DNA of 64,000 bases from Mangrovibacillus cuniculi (GTDB taxonomy: Bacteria; Bacillota; Bacilli; Bacillales; R1DC41): positions 1,946,001 to 2,010,000 of the forward strand of contig NZ_CP049742.1 in the NCBI RefSeq assembly GCF_015482585.1, in the 5' to 3' direction. The stretch's first letter is position 1, and every line of letters begins with the position of its first letter. Position numbers and translations under genes: made by a program. Positions 36,202 through 45,239 of this stretch are shown here, piece by piece. The notes under the pieces are model-generated. The model was not told where the DNA came from. It ran no database searches and saw only the letters and a program-made list of their open reading frames with translations.

Positions 36202-37188
36202 ATGCGTAAACTTATCACTAGAGTGGGATTATTATTAACTTCCCTCGTTTTCATTGCAGGTTGTCAAACGACTGATAAAGTCGAAAAAGTCCGTGTTGCT
36301 GAAGTTACTCGTTCCCTTTTCTATACTCCTCAATACGTTGCTATTGAGAAAGGTTTCTTTAAAGAAGAAGGTCTAGATATCGAACTAACCACCACTTGGG
36401 GTGGAGATAAAACGATGACCACACTTCTATCTGATGGAGCAGATATCGCACTAGTTGGTTCTGAAACTTCGATTTACGTGTATGCACAAAATCCAATAGA
36501 TCCAGTTATCAACTTTGCACAACTAACTCAAACAGATGGTACCTTCTTAGTTTCTAGAGAAAAAGTCGATGATTTTAAATGGGAAGATTTAAAAGGAACG
36601 ACATTTTTAGGTCAACGTAAAGGTGGGATGCCACAGATGGCTGGAGAGTTCGTTCTTCGTAAAAATGGGATAGATCCGTTTGCTGATTTAGAGCTTATTC
36701 AAAATATTGACTTTGCAAATATTGCTACTGCCTTCTCTACAGGAACCGGGGATTATGTACAATTATTTGAACCTACAGCATCTTTATTTGAAGAGCAAGG
36801 CATTGGTCATATTGTTGCATCTTTCGGAACAGAATCTGGTTTACTTCCATATACAACGTTTATGTCCAAAGAGAGCTATCTAAAAGAAAATAAAGAAACC
36901 GTGGAGAAATTCACACGTGCTCTACAAAAAGCACAAAAGTTTGTAGATACTGCAAGTTTAGAAGAGCTAGCTGTACTAGTTCAACCTTACTTTGAAGATA
37001 CCGAATTGGATTTAATGGAAACTGTTATTGATCGATACCGTGCGCAAGGTTCATTTGCTACAGATCCCATTTTAGACGAAGCAGAGTGGAACAACTTACA
37101 AACCATTATGGATCAAGCAGGTGAGCTACCACAACAAGTCGACCATGAAACTTTAGTAAACACAGATTTTGCGAAGTCCGCAAAATAA
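36202..37188 (+). CDS. ytlA: ABC transporter substrate-binding lipoprotein (NMT1/SsuA type)
   Basis: 328 residues. The lipoprotein signal ends LLTSLVFIAGCQ (lipobox Cys about residue 21). The mature protein has the NMT1/THI5-like fold: RSLFYTPQYVAIEKGFFKEEGLDIEL and LLSDGADIALVGSETSIYV. The family binds thiamine precursors, sulfonates, nitrate or similar small ligands. No THI box or S-box is seen upstream, so the ligand is undetermined. First gene of ytlA-ytlC-ytlD. Confidence 0.85.
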   Translation: MRKLITRVGLLLTSLVFIAGCQTTDKVEKVRVAEVTRSLFYTPQYVAIEKGFFKEEGLDIELTTTWGGDKTMTTLLSDGADIALVGSETSIYVYAQNPIDPVINFAQLTQTDGTFLVSREKVDDFKWEDLKGTTFLGQRKGGMPQMAGEFVLRKNGIDPFADLELIQNIDFANIATAFSTGTGDYVQLFEPTASLFEEQGIGHIVASFGTESGLLPYTTFMSKESYLKENKETVEKFTRALQKAQKFVDTASLEELAVLVQPYFEDTELDLMETVIDRYRAQGSFATDPILDEAEWNNLQTIMDQAGELPQQVDHETLVNTDFAKSAK

Positions 37189-37209
37189 ATGAAAAAGGTG
37201 GGGAATGTT

Positions 37210-37974
37210 ATGTCTTTTGTCAAAGTAGATCATGTCAGCCATTCTTACTTTTCCCCAAAATCCCGTGTCGAAGCACTAAAAGATGTACAGTTAGAGATTA
37301 ATCAAGGTGAGTTCGTATCTTTTTTAGGACCTAGTGGTTGTGGGAAATCTACCCTTCTTTCCATCATAGCAGGATTACTAAAACCTACGTTTGGAGAAGT
37401 AAGAGTAAAAGGCAAAAATCCAATGAAGACAAAAAATACTATTGGATATATGCTTCAACAAGATTACCTCTTCCCATGGAAAACTATTAGAGAAAACACC
37501 TCATTAGGTGCTTCCTTGCTCCACCTACCTTCGCAGGAAACAGATATTATGGTGTTAGCGCTATTAGAAGAAATGGGACTGTCAAAATTCATTGATGCCT
37601 ATCCTCATGAATTATCAGGTGGAATGAGGCAACGAGCATCTCTAGTGAGGACATTAGTAACGAATCCTACCTTACTCCTTTTAGATGAACCGTTTTCCGC
37701 ACTAGATTTTCAAACAAAACTAAAAATGGAAGACCTTGTCCTCTCCACGTTAAAGTCTTATGACAAAACAGCCATATTAGTCACGCATGATATTTCAGAA
37801 GCAATCGCCATGAGTGACCGAATTATTCTATTCTCTAAACATCCCGGTAAAATACATCGTGTCTTTGAAGTCCCAAAAGAGTTAGTAGCTATCTCCCCTT
37901 TTGAAGCAAGAAACCATTCTAGTTATCCAGCATTCTTTCATCTGATTTGGAAGGAGTTGGAGAACCTTGAGTGA
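37210..37974 (+). CDS. ytlC: ABC transporter ATP-binding protein (SsuB/TauB type)
   Basis: 254 residues. Walker [11 protein letters not shown]-loop [10 protein letters not shown], signature [15 protein letters not shown], Walker [13 protein letters not shown] and the H-loop LVTHDISEA are all present. Energises import by the YtlACD system. I prefer ATG 37210 (AAGGTGGGGA upstream) to the ATG at 37189, which directly follows the ytlA stop and has no ribosome site. Confidence 0.9.
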   Translation: MSFVKVDHVSHSYFSPKSRVEALKDVQLEINQGEFVSFLGPSGCGKSTLLSIIAGLLKPTFGEVRVKGKNPMKTKNTIGYMLQQDYLFPWKTIRENTSLGASLLHLPSQETDIMVLALLEEMGLSKFIDAYPHELSGGMRQRASLVRTLVTNPTLLLLDEPFSALDFQTKLKMEDLVLSTLKSYDKTAILVTHDISEAIAMSDRIILFSKHPGKIHRVFEVPKELVAISPFEARNHSSYPAFFHLIWKELENLE

Positions 37975-38767
37975 AGAAAAGGTATTAATCCAAAAGTACG
38001 CAGCCTATAAAAAGCAACTCGTAAAAGAGAATCGGATTGTACGAAGCTATCAACTAGCATTATTTGTTTTATTCTTCTCCATATGGGAGATTGCCAGTAA
38101 AAATTTATGGATTGATCCCCTGATTTTTAGTTCACCATCTACCGTCATAAAACTTGGGATGGATAAAGTAAATGATGGCAGTTTACTAGTACATGCAGGA
38201 GCAACGATTTTCGAAACAATTTTAGGGTTTATTCTAGGTACCGCACTGGGAGTATTTATCGCAACGGCTTTGTGGTGGAGTCCACTCGTTGCTAAAGTGG
38301 CAGACCCTTACCTAGTTGTTTTAAATGCCATGCCCAAAGTTGCTCTTGGTCCTATACTAATTGTCATTCTCGGTCCTTCTTTTAGCTCCATTATCGCCAT
38401 GGGGGCCATTATTTCAATCATCATCACTGCTATTGTAATGTTCACTGCATTTAAAGATGTCGATCAAAATTATTTAAAAGTAATGTACACATTTAGAGCC
38501 TCTAAGAAGCACATTTATCGTCATGTCATCTTTCCTGCAACAATACCAACTTTAATCTCAACAATTAAAGTAAATGTAGGTTTGTCTTGGGTAGGAGTTA
38601 TTGTTGGAGAATTCTTAGTATCCAAACAAGGCTTGGGATATTTAATCATTTACGGTTTCCAAGTCTTCAATTTTTCCCTAGTATGGCTTGCCTTATTAAT
38701 GATAGCCATCATGGCAACGTTCATGTACCAGTTGGTAGCTTATTTTGAACGCAAAATAAGTAAGTAA
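37967..38767 (+). CDS. ytlD: ABC transporter permease (SsuC/TauC type)
   Basis: 266 residues with about six membrane segments. The EAA loop is seen as [23 protein letters not shown]. It starts at TTG 37967 with AAGGAGTTGG upstream and overlaps ytlC by eight bases, indicating translational coupling. Forms the membrane channel of the importer. Confidence 0.9.
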   Translation: MSEEKVLIQKYAAYKKQLVKENRIVRSYQLALFVLFFSIWEIASKNLWIDPLIFSSPSTVIKLGMDKVNDGSLLVHAGATIFETILGFILGTALGVFIATALWWSPLVAKVADPYLVVLNAMPKVALGPILIVILGPSFSSIIAMGAIISIIITAIVMFTAFKDVDQNYLKVMYTFRASKKHIYRHVIFPATIPTLISTIKVNVGLSWVGVIVGEFLVSKQGLGYLIIYGFQVFNFSLVWLALLMIAIMATFMYQLVAYFERKISK

Positions 38768-38775
38768 GAAGGAGA

Positions 38776-38834
38776 TTCATCTAAGTATGGATCACCTCAT
38801 GCGGTCATCGATAAGTTATTGCCAGTCACGCAAG
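38776..38834 (-). repeat. Twin-hairpin element (family 2), degenerate, after ytlD
   Basis: The GTTATTGCCAGTCACGCAAG segment corresponds to hairpin I with substitutions. The upstream GATTCATCTAAGTATGG keeps the GATGA..TACTTA features of hairpin II. It abuts the bidirectional terminator. Confidence 0.5.
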
Positions 38835-38835
38835 A

Positions 38836-38872
38836 AAAAGTAGAACTCCCACAAAAGAGTTCTACTTTTTAG
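38836..38872. terminator. Bidirectional terminator between ytlD and ytkD
   Basis: AAAAAGTAGAACTC pairs with GAGTTCTACTTTTT. The right arm contains the ytkD stop codon. Confidence 0.9.
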
Positions 38873-39329
38873 ATATTTTTATGAAATTCATGGCTTCTTT
38901 CATCACGCCATCGCGCATTAAAAAGCTGTATCGATCATCCTCAAATGAGATGGAAAGTGAATGAAATATAGGTCCACTTGTCTCTAAATAACCTACATCG
39001 GAACAAATGTTAGAAACTTTTGCAACATAAATTCTTTTAGTGAAAAATCGAGAATCATCTACATACACTCGGTAATGCCCAAGTATAGCTAGATCACGAA
39101 TATTTGCTCCCGTTTCCTCAAACACTTCTCTTTTTGCAGCCTCTTCTAGGGATTCTCCTTCTTCTACTTTTCCACCTGGAAACTCAATGCCTCTCTTAGG
39201 ATGATCAGTCATCAAAAGACCATGAGTTAGTTTGGGAATAACAATGACATGCTTTATACTATCAGAAGCAAAGCAATCACCTGTTGTAAATTCCACTAGT
39301 TGCCCGTGAGCATCTTTAAAGGTTTTCAT
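38862..39329 (-). CDS. ytkD: Nudix hydrolase YtkD (8-oxo-dGTPase type)
   Basis: 155 residues. The complete Nudix box is GGKVEEGESLEEAAKREVFEETGA. B. subtilis YtkD (158 residues) cleans 8-oxo-dGTP from the nucleotide pool and can act in RNA decapping-like reactions, protecting vegetative cells and spores. ATG 39329 follows AGGAGGAGAGAAC; the longer frame to 39377 overlaps the next gene. It lies 51 bp downstream of an uncharacterised gene. Confidence 0.88.
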   Translation of the reverse strand: MKTFKDAHGQLVEFTTGDCFASDSIKHVIVIPKLTHGLLMTDHPKRGIEFPGGKVEEGESLEEAAKREVFEETGANIRDLAILGHYRVYVDDSRFFTKRIYVAKVSNICSDVGYLETSGPIFHSLSISFEDDRYSFLMRDGVMKEAMNFIKISKK

Positions 39330-39380
39330 GTTCTCTCCTCCTACGTTTATTGTAGCGAACAGAGGAAAAGATGACACGTT

Positions 39381-39743
39381 TTAAGTGGTTTCTTCTTGAT
39401 TGGGATCGTGTTCCAAACTCTCTGGTTTATGTTGGAGAAACCCTTGTTCCTCAATAAACTTTTTCGCGTCAGGTGTACCAAGCTCATGCAGTATTTCATA
39501 AATACGGTACATGTTGGCGTCATTTGCATCATTCTCTCGATCATAATGATATTGTAGATACGGCACATGCGCCCGAAAAAATCCTTGCCAATCAGATGAA
39601 TAATTACTATCAAATATTTCTCTTAAACGAACGATTTCTTCATCTGTAGCTTGAATTTCATACTCCCAAGTAGAATCATCTTTTGTTCGCATGATTTGTC
39701 CTCTAGCTAAACAAACGTAATAGGTATGCTTTTCATTAGTCAT
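39381..39743 (-). CDS. Uncharacterised conserved acidic protein, 120 residues
   Basis: Not recognised. ATG 39743 follows AAAGGGGTC. The protein is acidic, predicted alpha/beta: MTNEKHTYYVCLARGQIMR, a central EIQATDEEIVRLREIFDSN helix, then a helical WQGFFRAHVPYLQYHYDREN and a polar tail ending NQEETT. No signal peptide, membrane segment or metal motif is seen. Codon use looks like its neighbours. It sits between ytkD and the holin-like gene on the same strand. Confidence 0.75.
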   Translation of the reverse strand: MTNEKHTYYVCLARGQIMRTKDDSTWEYEIQATDEEIVRLREIFDSNYSSDWQGFFRAHVPYLQYHYDRENDANDANMYRIYEILHELGTPDAKKFIEEQGFLQHKPESLEHDPNQEETT

Positions 39744-39797
39744 GTCACAGACCCCTTTCTATTACTAGCTTTACGGATCTGTCTTTAATTATACATG

Positions 39798-40202
39798 TTA
39801 CTTATCTGACTTTTCTTTTGACCTTAGGGAAGCAATGGTCTCTTTTACAATTGGTGGAACGGGTAAACCTATATTCCCTGCATTCTCTGTTAAAGATATA
39901 AACTCATTACATATATAAAACACAATAGTAACATCCCGGATGATTTGGTTATTACCCATAATTCCATCTAATAAATAAGCTATAGCGACAAAAGCAAAAA
40001 TTAATATCTTCTTAGCAATCCCTCTTAAGCCTACCTTGCTCGATAAAGTTCCTGAAAGAGCGGCTGCGATAATACCACTAATATAATCTGTAACAACTAA
40101 AACAGTAAGCAAAGTTAGTAACATACTCCACTCACCAAAAAGAGAATAGCCAACACCACCAACAACAGAAAGGAAACCTACCCCCATATTTAATCGATTC
40201 AA
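39798..40202 (-). CDS. ytkC: Phage-holin-family membrane protein YtkC
   Basis: 134 residues with three or four membrane segments; VVTDYISGIIAAALSGTLSS is typical of the holin_4 (Cph1/toxin-secretion) family, and GLRGIAKKILIFAFVAIAYLLD follows. It has the same position as ytkC in B. subtilis and no phage genes nearby, so it is a chromosomal relative rather than a prophage remnant. Role unknown. The TTG at 40202 has AAGGAG eight bases upstream; the GTG at 40211 overlaps that site. Confidence 0.78.
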   Translation of the reverse strand: MNRLNMGVGFLSVVGGVGYSLFGEWSMLLTLLTVLVVTDYISGIIAAALSGTLSSKVGLRGIAKKILIFAFVAIAYLLDGIMGNNQIIRDVTIVFYICNEFISLTENAGNIGLPVPPIVKETIASLRSKEKSDK

Positions 40203-40312
40203 CAGAATCACTCCTTACCACATGTTGTCCTACTAACTATAGTATTCGGACTCGATGGAAAGGTACTTACTTATAGGTATATTTAGCTATTTTTTAGTGA
40301 GTTTAAAGGGGG

Positions 40313-40537
40313 TTAACTTTCTTTCTTTTCAGGAACAGGATCAATGCCTCCAGGATGAAAAGGGTGACATTTTCCTATTCGCTTAATGGTCAACCATGTA
40401 CCTTTCAAAGCGCCAAATCTTTGTACCGCTTCCACTCCATAATGAGAACATGTTGGGTAAAAGCGACAAGTGGGCGGCTTCAATGGAGATAGTACTTTTT
40501 GATAAAAACGAAAAATAAAGACAATTATTTTTTTCAT
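40313..40537 (-). CDS. ytjA: Membrane protein insertion efficiency factor YidD
   Basis: 74 residues. [34 protein letters not shown] and [15 protein letters not shown] are the full YidD signature, with the conserved Cys pair. A short N-terminal amphipathic helix associates with the membrane near YidC. Helps insertion of membrane proteins. Monocistronic, with AGGAGGC upstream of ATG 40537. Confidence 0.95.
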   Translation of the reverse strand: MKKIIVFIFRFYQKVLSPLKPPTCRFYPTCSHYGVEAVQRFGALKGTWLTIKRIGKCHPFHPGGIDPVPEKKES

Positions 40538-40663
40538 CAGTCAAGCCTCCTTTTCATATGGTGATACGAAGCAACGTACCGAGAATTAAACCATACAATT
40601 TTAGTAGGAATTAAATAAGATTCGTGTTATACTATAAACACTATGACTTAAGGAGTGAATCAA

Positions 40664-41137
40664 ATGCCTTCAGTAGAAAGCTTTGAACTAGATCATAATG
40701 CCGTTGTTGCACCTTATGTACGCCACTGTGGTGTTCACAAAGTAGGAACAGACGGAGTGGTAAATAAATTTGATATCCGTTTTTCTCAACCAAACAAACA
40801 AGCGATGAAGCCAGATGCGATCCACACGCTTGAACATCTATTAGCGTTTAATATCCGAAAGTATTCCGAGCGTTACGATCATTTTGATATTATCGATATT
40901 TCTCCAATGGGTTGTCAAACTGGTTTCTACTTAGTAGTTAGCGGTTCTCCAACAGTGGAAGAAATTATTGATGTATTAGAAGATACAATGAAAGATGCTG
41001 TTACAATCGAAGAGATTCCAGCAGCTAACGAAAAGCAATGTGGTCAAGCAAAACTACATGACCTAGAAGGTGCTAAGCGACTTATGAACTTCTGGTTATC
41101 ACAAGATAAAGAATCTTTATCAAAAGTATTTGGATAA
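40664..41137 (+). CDS. luxS: S-ribosylhomocysteine lyase LuxS
   Basis: 157 residues. Metal ligands H54 and H58 (HTLEHLLAF, with catalytic E57) and C126 in [11 protein letters not shown] are present. It splits S-ribosylhomocysteine into homocysteine and the AI-2 precursor DPD, recycling the product of SAM methylations. ATG 40664 has AAGGAG eight bases upstream; the GTG at 40655 overlaps it. A TTATACT promoter box lies about 30 bp upstream. Single-gene unit with its own terminator. Confidence 0.97.
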   Translation: MPSVESFELDHNAVVAPYVRHCGVHKVGTDGVVNKFDIRFSQPNKQAMKPDAIHTLEHLLAFNIRKYSERYDHFDIIDISPMGCQTGFYLVVSGSPTVEEIIDVLEDTMKDAVTIEEIPAANEKQCGQAKLHDLEGAKRLMNFWLSQDKESLSKVFG

Positions 41138-41143
41138 TTACCT

Positions 41144-41178
41144 GTTAGGGAATCACTCTTAGTGGTTCCCTTTTTTGT
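41144..41178 (+). terminator. Intrinsic terminator of luxS
   Basis: AGGGAATCACT pairs with AGTGGTTCCCT, then T6. The right half overlaps the 3' end of the opposite ytzI gene. Confidence 0.9.
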
Positions 41179-41317
41179 TTTCTTCTTCTACCTCATCTAG
41201 CGTTTTGACAGGATCAACTGTATGACGATAAGAATAAGCCTTAGAAGTAGTAAGTACACTTACAAGTATAATGACAAACACAATAATAATAGAAAAAATC
41301 ATCACCAACGTTAGCAT
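41159..41317 (-). CDS. ytzI: Small membrane protein YtzI
   Basis: 52 residues from ATG 41317 (AAAGGAGTGATTGT upstream). One N-terminal transmembrane helix (MIFSIIIVFVIILVSVLTTS) is followed by a charged cytoplasmic tail rich in Glu and Lys. It corresponds in position and design to B. subtilis YtzI beside luxS. Function unknown. It is convergent with luxS and ends inside its terminator. Confidence 0.75.
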   Translation of the reverse strand: MLTLVMIFSIIIVFVIILVSVLTTSKAYSYRHTVDPVKTLDEVEEENKKGNH

Positions 41318-41400
41318 ACAATCACTCCTTTTTTTTCATTGTATCACTTCCGCCTTCTCTATGTATAAATACAGCATATACGGGTAACGTAATGTAGTAT

Positions 41401-41426
41401 GTTTAAAACAAATAAATAGTGGTAAA
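41401..41426 (+). promoter_or_regulatory. Sigma-B-like promoter of dps
   Basis: GTTTAA (41401-41406), 14-bp spacer, GGTAAA (41421-41426); the sigma-B consensus is GTTTAA and GGGTAT. B. subtilis dps is a sigma-B gene, which supports the reading. Confidence 0.5.
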
Positions 41427-41460
41427 CAAAGGATAGAAAGATGTTAAGGAGGAAAAACGC

Positions 41461-41901
41461 ATGTCTGTCAAATTACACAACGCTGTAAACAAACAAGTTG
41501 CCAACTTCACAGTATTATTTACAAAGTTACATAACTATCATTGGTTTGTAAAAGGATCAAACTTCTTTGTTCTACACGAAAAGTTTGAACAGTTCTATAA
41601 TGAGGCAGCTACACATATCGACGAGCTTGCTGAGCGTTTGTTAGCATTAGAAGGAAAACCTGTTGCTACCATGAAAGAATCATTGGAATTAGCAACAGTG
41701 CAAGAAGCAGAAGGTGGGGAAACTGCTGAACAAATGGTTGATTCATTAGCAAATGACTTTGGCACAATGATTAATGAGCTAAAAGAAGGCATGGAATTAG
41801 CTGCAGAAGTTGGAGATGAGACAACTGGTGATATGCTTCTAGCTATCCATCAACAGTTAGAAAAGCATGTATGGATGCTAAAATCTTTCTTAAATAAATG
41901 A
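41461..41901 (+). CDS. dps: DNA-protecting ferritin Dps
   Basis: 146 residues. The inter-subunit ferroxidase motif is [42 protein letters not shown] (His, Asp and Glu ligands), diagnostic of Dps/MrgA. The protein forms a 12-mer that stores iron with peroxide and protects DNA in stress and stationary phase. AAGGAGG precedes ATG 41461. Upstream is a sigma-B-like promoter and downstream its own terminator. Confidence 0.95.
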   Translation: MSVKLHNAVNKQVANFTVLFTKLHNYHWFVKGSNFFVLHEKFEQFYNEAATHIDELAERLLALEGKPVATMKESLELATVQEAEGGETAEQMVDSLANDFGTMINELKEGMELAAEVGDETTGDMLLAIHQQLEKHVWMLKSFLNK

Positions 41902-41911
41902 TTTTTACCCA

Positions 41912-41942
41912 CCCAAAAAACATTAGTTTTTTGGGTTTTTAC
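41912..41942 (+). terminator. Intrinsic terminator of dps
   Basis: CCCAAAAAAC-ATTA-GTTTTTTGGG followed by T5. Confidence 0.9.
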
Positions 41943-42000
41943 TTTATAAAAAGAAATGGAAACCGATAGAAAAGGTGATAATGGAAGGAGGTTTGAAGCT

Positions 42001-42183
42001 TTGAGTGTATCTGCATTAATGGGTAAACAAGTAGCCGAATTACAACAGACTGTTTCGCTTAGCTTAATGAAAAGTCAGATGGCCACGCAAACTGCTCACG
42101 CAACGGTAATGATGGAACAATTAACAGCATCCACGCCAGCTCCACATCCATTTAAAGGTGGGACGGTAGATGTTAAAGCTTAA
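42001..42183 (+). CDS. YjfB-family putative motility protein
   Basis: 60 residues from TTG 42001, behind AAGGAGG at nine bases. The helical VSALMGKQVAELQQTVSLSLMKSQMATQTA is followed by APHPFKGGTVDVKA, the layout of the YjfB family (PF14070) tied to motility in Bacillus. The longer frame from 41956 lacks a ribosome site. Role unproven. A terminator follows at once. Confidence 0.7.
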   Translation: MSVSALMGKQVAELQQTVSLSLMKSQMATQTAHATVMMEQLTASTPAPHPFKGGTVDVKA

Positions 42184-42197
42184 TGACACGTTTGTTG

Positions 42198-42231
42198 GAA
42201 ACCTACCTCGATTTTAACTTGGTAGGTTTTT
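42198..42231 (+). terminator. Intrinsic terminator of the YjfB-like gene
   Basis: AAACCTACC pairs with GGTAGGTTT around a 13-base loop, followed by T's. Confidence 0.85.
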
Positions 42232-42249
42232 TCCTGTTAAAGATACGAC

Positions 42250-42365
42250 TGGCGACTTTGGACGTTTGTCGCCTTCTTTCTTCTTCTCGCATGGCGGCTT
42301 TGGGCGTTTGTCGCCTCCTTTCTTCTTCTCGCATGGCGGCTTTGGGCGTTTGTTGCCTTCTAGCC
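42250..42365. repeat. 42-bp tandem repeat, about 2.7 units
   Basis: Units start at 42250, 42292 and 42334; the core is GGCTTTGGGCGTTTGTCGCC then TCCTTTCTTCTTCTCGCA. The period of 42 keeps a frame open on both strands (14-residue repeats). The rest of 42232-42521 before the bd oxidase genes shows no other feature. Confidence 0.85.
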
Positions 42366-42521
42366 GCACCTCTCCATGCGGCTTCTACGACTTGCACACA
42401 ATTTAGCGCTTCTCTCCACACCATTCAAACGATAAACTACTTCACTTACACACCATCATGCATATTTACTGGAAGCCCGTGGATAATAAGGAAGCGATAG
42501 CATGTAGAGGAGGATTTACAC

Positions 42522-43871
42522 ATGGATGATTTAGTCATTGCACGGTCATTATTTGGTACCACCATGGGTTTCCATATCATATTCGCTACCCTTGGCGTAG
42601 GAATTCCATTAATGATTTTGGCAGCAGAATTACTTTATCAAAAAACGAAAGATGAAGACTATGCGGTAATGGGTAAAAGATGGACCAAAGCTTTTGCCGT
42701 CCTTCTAGGAGTTGGTATTCCTACTGGAACGATAGCTGGTGTTCAGCTTTCTCTACTTTGGCCAGGATTCATGGAGTTCGTTGGTCGAGTGATGGCTCTA
42801 CCTTTTCAAATCGAAATTTATGCTTTCTTCGTTGAAGCACTTTTTATGTCTATCTACGTTTACGCTGCACACAGACTAAGCCCATGGATGCGAATTGTCA
42901 GCGTAACACTTGTAGCATTAGGCGGTTTAGCTTCCGCTGTTTTAATTACCAATGTGCATGCATGGGAAGGAACTCCAACTGGTTTCCGGATCGTTAACGG
43001 TGAAATTGTGGACGTGGACCCTTGGGCAGCTTTCTTTAACCCATCGTTTTTTGCAACTGCTGGACATGTCGCTCTAACTGCGTATACAACAGGTGCGTTT
43101 GTTATCGCTTCTGTTGCTGCGTTTAAGATGTTACGAGCTGAATTTGGCAGTCGTATTTATAAATTCCACCGTAAAGCTCTCATGTTAGGGCTATTACTTG
43201 GAGGATTCTTTTCGTTCTTTTCATCAATAAACGGTCACGAGACAGCACAGCAATTGCATGAATACCAACCAGAGAAACTAGCAGCAGCAGAAGGTTTATT
43301 CGAAACACAAGCCTACGCTCCTCTTGCAATCGGAGGATTTACTGACCGAGAAACACGAGAAGTAAAGTATGGAATTGAAATCCCATGGGCATTGAGTTTC
43401 TTAGCTGGAAATAGCTTCGACACGGTCGTAAAAGGATTGAATGACTTTCCTGAAGAATATTGGCCACCTTTATTTGTTCATACCCTGTTCAACGCGATGG
43501 TTGGAATTGGATCCTTACTAATTCTGTTAGCACTTATGGCACTATTTTGGAACAAGTTCCTCAAGAAACCCGAATTCCCTAAATGGATGTTAGGATTATT
43601 TGTTACTGCTGGACCGCTCGCAGTTCTTGCCATTGAATTTGGTTGGATATTTGCCTGTACAGGTAGACAACCATGGACGATTTATCGCGTATTGTCTACT
43701 GCAGATTCCGTAACATCCGCTTCAAACCTAACAACATTATTCGTCTTGTTTGCAGCAGTTTATGTGGTACTAGGGGTTGCGGTTGTGTTAGTAATGCTTT
43801 ACTACTTTAAACGCCATCCAGTCGAAGAAGATTTATATCGTGCTGATGAACCTGGAGTGCCACTTTATTAA
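42522..43871 (+). CDS. ythA: Cytochrome bd-type quinol oxidase subunit I
   Basis: 449 residues, about nine membrane segments. The start TTMGFHIIFATLGVGIPLMI carries the b595-ligand His; SSINGHETAQ and the GRQPW motif (FACTGRQPWTIYRVL) are heme and quinol sites. A short Q-loop is typical of cyanide-insensitive bd oxidases such as B. subtilis YthA. Reduces oxygen with menaquinol, supplied by the men genes nearby. GAGGAGG precedes ATG 42522. It forms a unit with subunit II despite a 113-bp gap. Confidence 0.92.
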   Translation: MDDLVIARSLFGTTMGFHIIFATLGVGIPLMILAAELLYQKTKDEDYAVMGKRWTKAFAVLLGVGIPTGTIAGVQLSLLWPGFMEFVGRVMALPFQIEIYAFFVEALFMSIYVYAAHRLSPWMRIVSVTLVALGGLASAVLITNVHAWEGTPTGFRIVNGEIVDVDPWAAFFNPSFFATAGHVALTAYTTGAFVIASVAAFKMLRAEFGSRIYKFHRKALMLGLLLGGFFSFFSSINGHETAQQLHEYQPEKLAAAEGLFETQAYAPLAIGGFTDRETREVKYGIEIPWALSFLAGNSFDTVVKGLNDFPEEYWPPLFVHTLFNAMVGIGSLLILLALMALFWNKFLKKPEFPKWMLGLFVTAGPLAVLAIEFGWIFACTGRQPWTIYRVLSTADSVTSASNLTTLFVLFAAVYVVLGVAVVLVMLYYFKRHPVEEDLYRADEPGVPLY

Positions 43872-43877
43872 AAAGTA

Positions 43878-43937
43878 CTCATCTTCATTTAGGCCACATT
43901 TTGTGGCCAACGATGAGTTGGTACTAGCCACGAAATA
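43878..43937 (-). repeat. Twin-hairpin element (family 2) between bd subunits
   Basis: CTCATC/GATGAG outer stem and GGCCAC/GTGGCC inner stem are perfect; the second hairpin is weakened (TTGGTACTAGCCACGAAATAG). This copy is not next to a clear terminator. Confidence 0.75.
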
Positions 43938-43984
43938 GTTCAATGCATAACTAAACGATTAAAAGATAGGAAAGGAGTGTTCAT

Positions 43985-45022
43985 ATGTCTGAGCAGTTAA
44001 TTGCCGTCACGATACTTTGGGGATTTGTGTTTATCTACGCAGTTATGGCTACGATGGATTTCGGAGCTGGATTTTGGTCAATGATTTATTTGAACAAAGA
44101 ACAAACGAAAGCCACTAACATTGCCAATAGATATCTATCTCCTACATGGGAAGTGACAAACACATTTATTGTGGCGATTGTTGTTGCTATTTATAGTTTT
44201 TTTCCTGGAGCGGCGTTTACCTTAGGAACCATATTACTTATCCCAGGTAGTATTATCCTACTTTTATTAGCCATTCGAAGTGGCTTTATGGTATTCAGTC
44301 ACGTTGCAGATGATTATCGTGTTGCATTAACGTATATATCAGGAATTACAGGTCTATTAATTCCAGGATTTCTTATCGCAGTTCTTCCAATTTCACACGG
44401 AGGATTTGTCGAGTTAGAGTCAGCAGCACCAAGCCTAGATTTACAAGCTTTATTTACAAGCCCACATGTTTACTCTTTTATTGGTTTTGCGATTAGTTCA
44501 ACACTTTTCTTATCATCATTACTGTTAGCTGATTATTCTAAAACCGCTGGTGAACCTAATGCATACAAAGTTTATCGAAGAGATTCCATTATTCTAGGGC
44601 CTATTTCTTTAGTCATGGCTGTTCTAATTATGCTAACCATGAGAAATGAAGCTAATTGGTTGTACACAAATATGATGGAACAACTGCCTCTATTATTATT
44701 ATCAGTGGCGTTTTTCGTTATTGGAGGTTTAGCGATTTTTGTCTTTAAAGATCGTCACGGCATGAAGGGTGTCCCTAGAATAGCTGTTATTGCCGTTACC
44801 ATTCAATATTTATTGGCAAGTTACGTATACGGAAGAGCACATCTTCCTTACTTTATTTATCCATCTTTCACCATTGAGGACGGATTTACTGATTCTGCTT
44901 CCTTCCAAGCAGTATTCATTACGTACATTGTAGGATTTTTAATTCTGTTCCCTGGATTCTTCTACTTTTGGAGAATTTTTATGAAAGATTCTCACGTTCG
45001 AGAAGATACCCAAACCGAATAA
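43985..45022 (+). CDS. ythB: Cytochrome bd-type quinol oxidase subunit II
   Basis: 345 residues with about eight to nine membrane segments. WGFVFIYAVMATMDFGAGFW is the CydB start with the conserved Asp; RYLSPTWEVTN and the C-terminal GFFYFWRIFM follow the family. Pairs with subunit I. AAAGGAG precedes ATG 43985. Lies downstream of a twin-hairpin repeat that might lower its expression relative to subunit I (inference). Confidence 0.9.
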   Translation: MSEQLIAVTILWGFVFIYAVMATMDFGAGFWSMIYLNKEQTKATNIANRYLSPTWEVTNTFIVAIVVAIYSFFPGAAFTLGTILLIPGSIILLLLAIRSGFMVFSHVADDYRVALTYISGITGLLIPGFLIAVLPISHGGFVELESAAPSLDLQALFTSPHVYSFIGFAISSTLFLSSLLLADYSKTAGEPNAYKVYRRDSIILGPISLVMAVLIMLTMRNEANWLYTNMMEQLPLLLLSVAFFVIGGLAIFVFKDRHGMKGVPRIAVIAVTIQYLLASYVYGRAHLPYFIYPSFTIEDGFTDSASFQAVFITYIVGFLILFPGFFYFWRIFMKDSHVREDTQTE

Positions 45023-45083
45023 GTCACATGGTAACTGGTAATACTACTGCTGTATCTATTATGAACAAAGGGGATGAGATACG

Positions 45084-45239
45084 ATGGCACAAGACGTATT
45101 ATGCGAAGTTAGCAATTGTACCCACTGGAAAAACGGAAACCACTGTGGGGCTGATCAAATCTACGTAGTAAGTCACAGTGGAAAAATCGCTGACGACCAG
45201 CACGAAACAGACTGTAATACATTTAAACCTAAACACTAA
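45084..45239 (+). CDS. DUF1540 small cysteine-rich protein
   Basis: 51 residues from ATG 45084 behind AAAGGGGATGAG. VLCEVSNCTHWKNGNHCGAD has the C-x4-C..W..G..C pattern of DUF1540, with a fourth Cys later (HETDCNTF), suggesting a small metal-binding knuckle. Function unknown. It is 60 bp downstream of the bd oxidase and may be in its transcript. The stop codon lies at the first base of the 124-bp repeat array. Confidence 0.8.
   Translation: MAQDVLCEVSNCTHWKNGNHCGADQIYVVSHSGKIADDQHETDCNTFKPKH

Noticed and set aside
39798..40202. Holin-like gene as a sign of a prophage
   Set aside because: No other phage genes are near and the position equals chromosomal ytkC in B. subtilis.
40615..40640. CcpN-like CGTGTTATACT upstream of luxS
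   Set aside because: One mismatch and best explained as the -10 box; no reason for glycolytic control of luxS.
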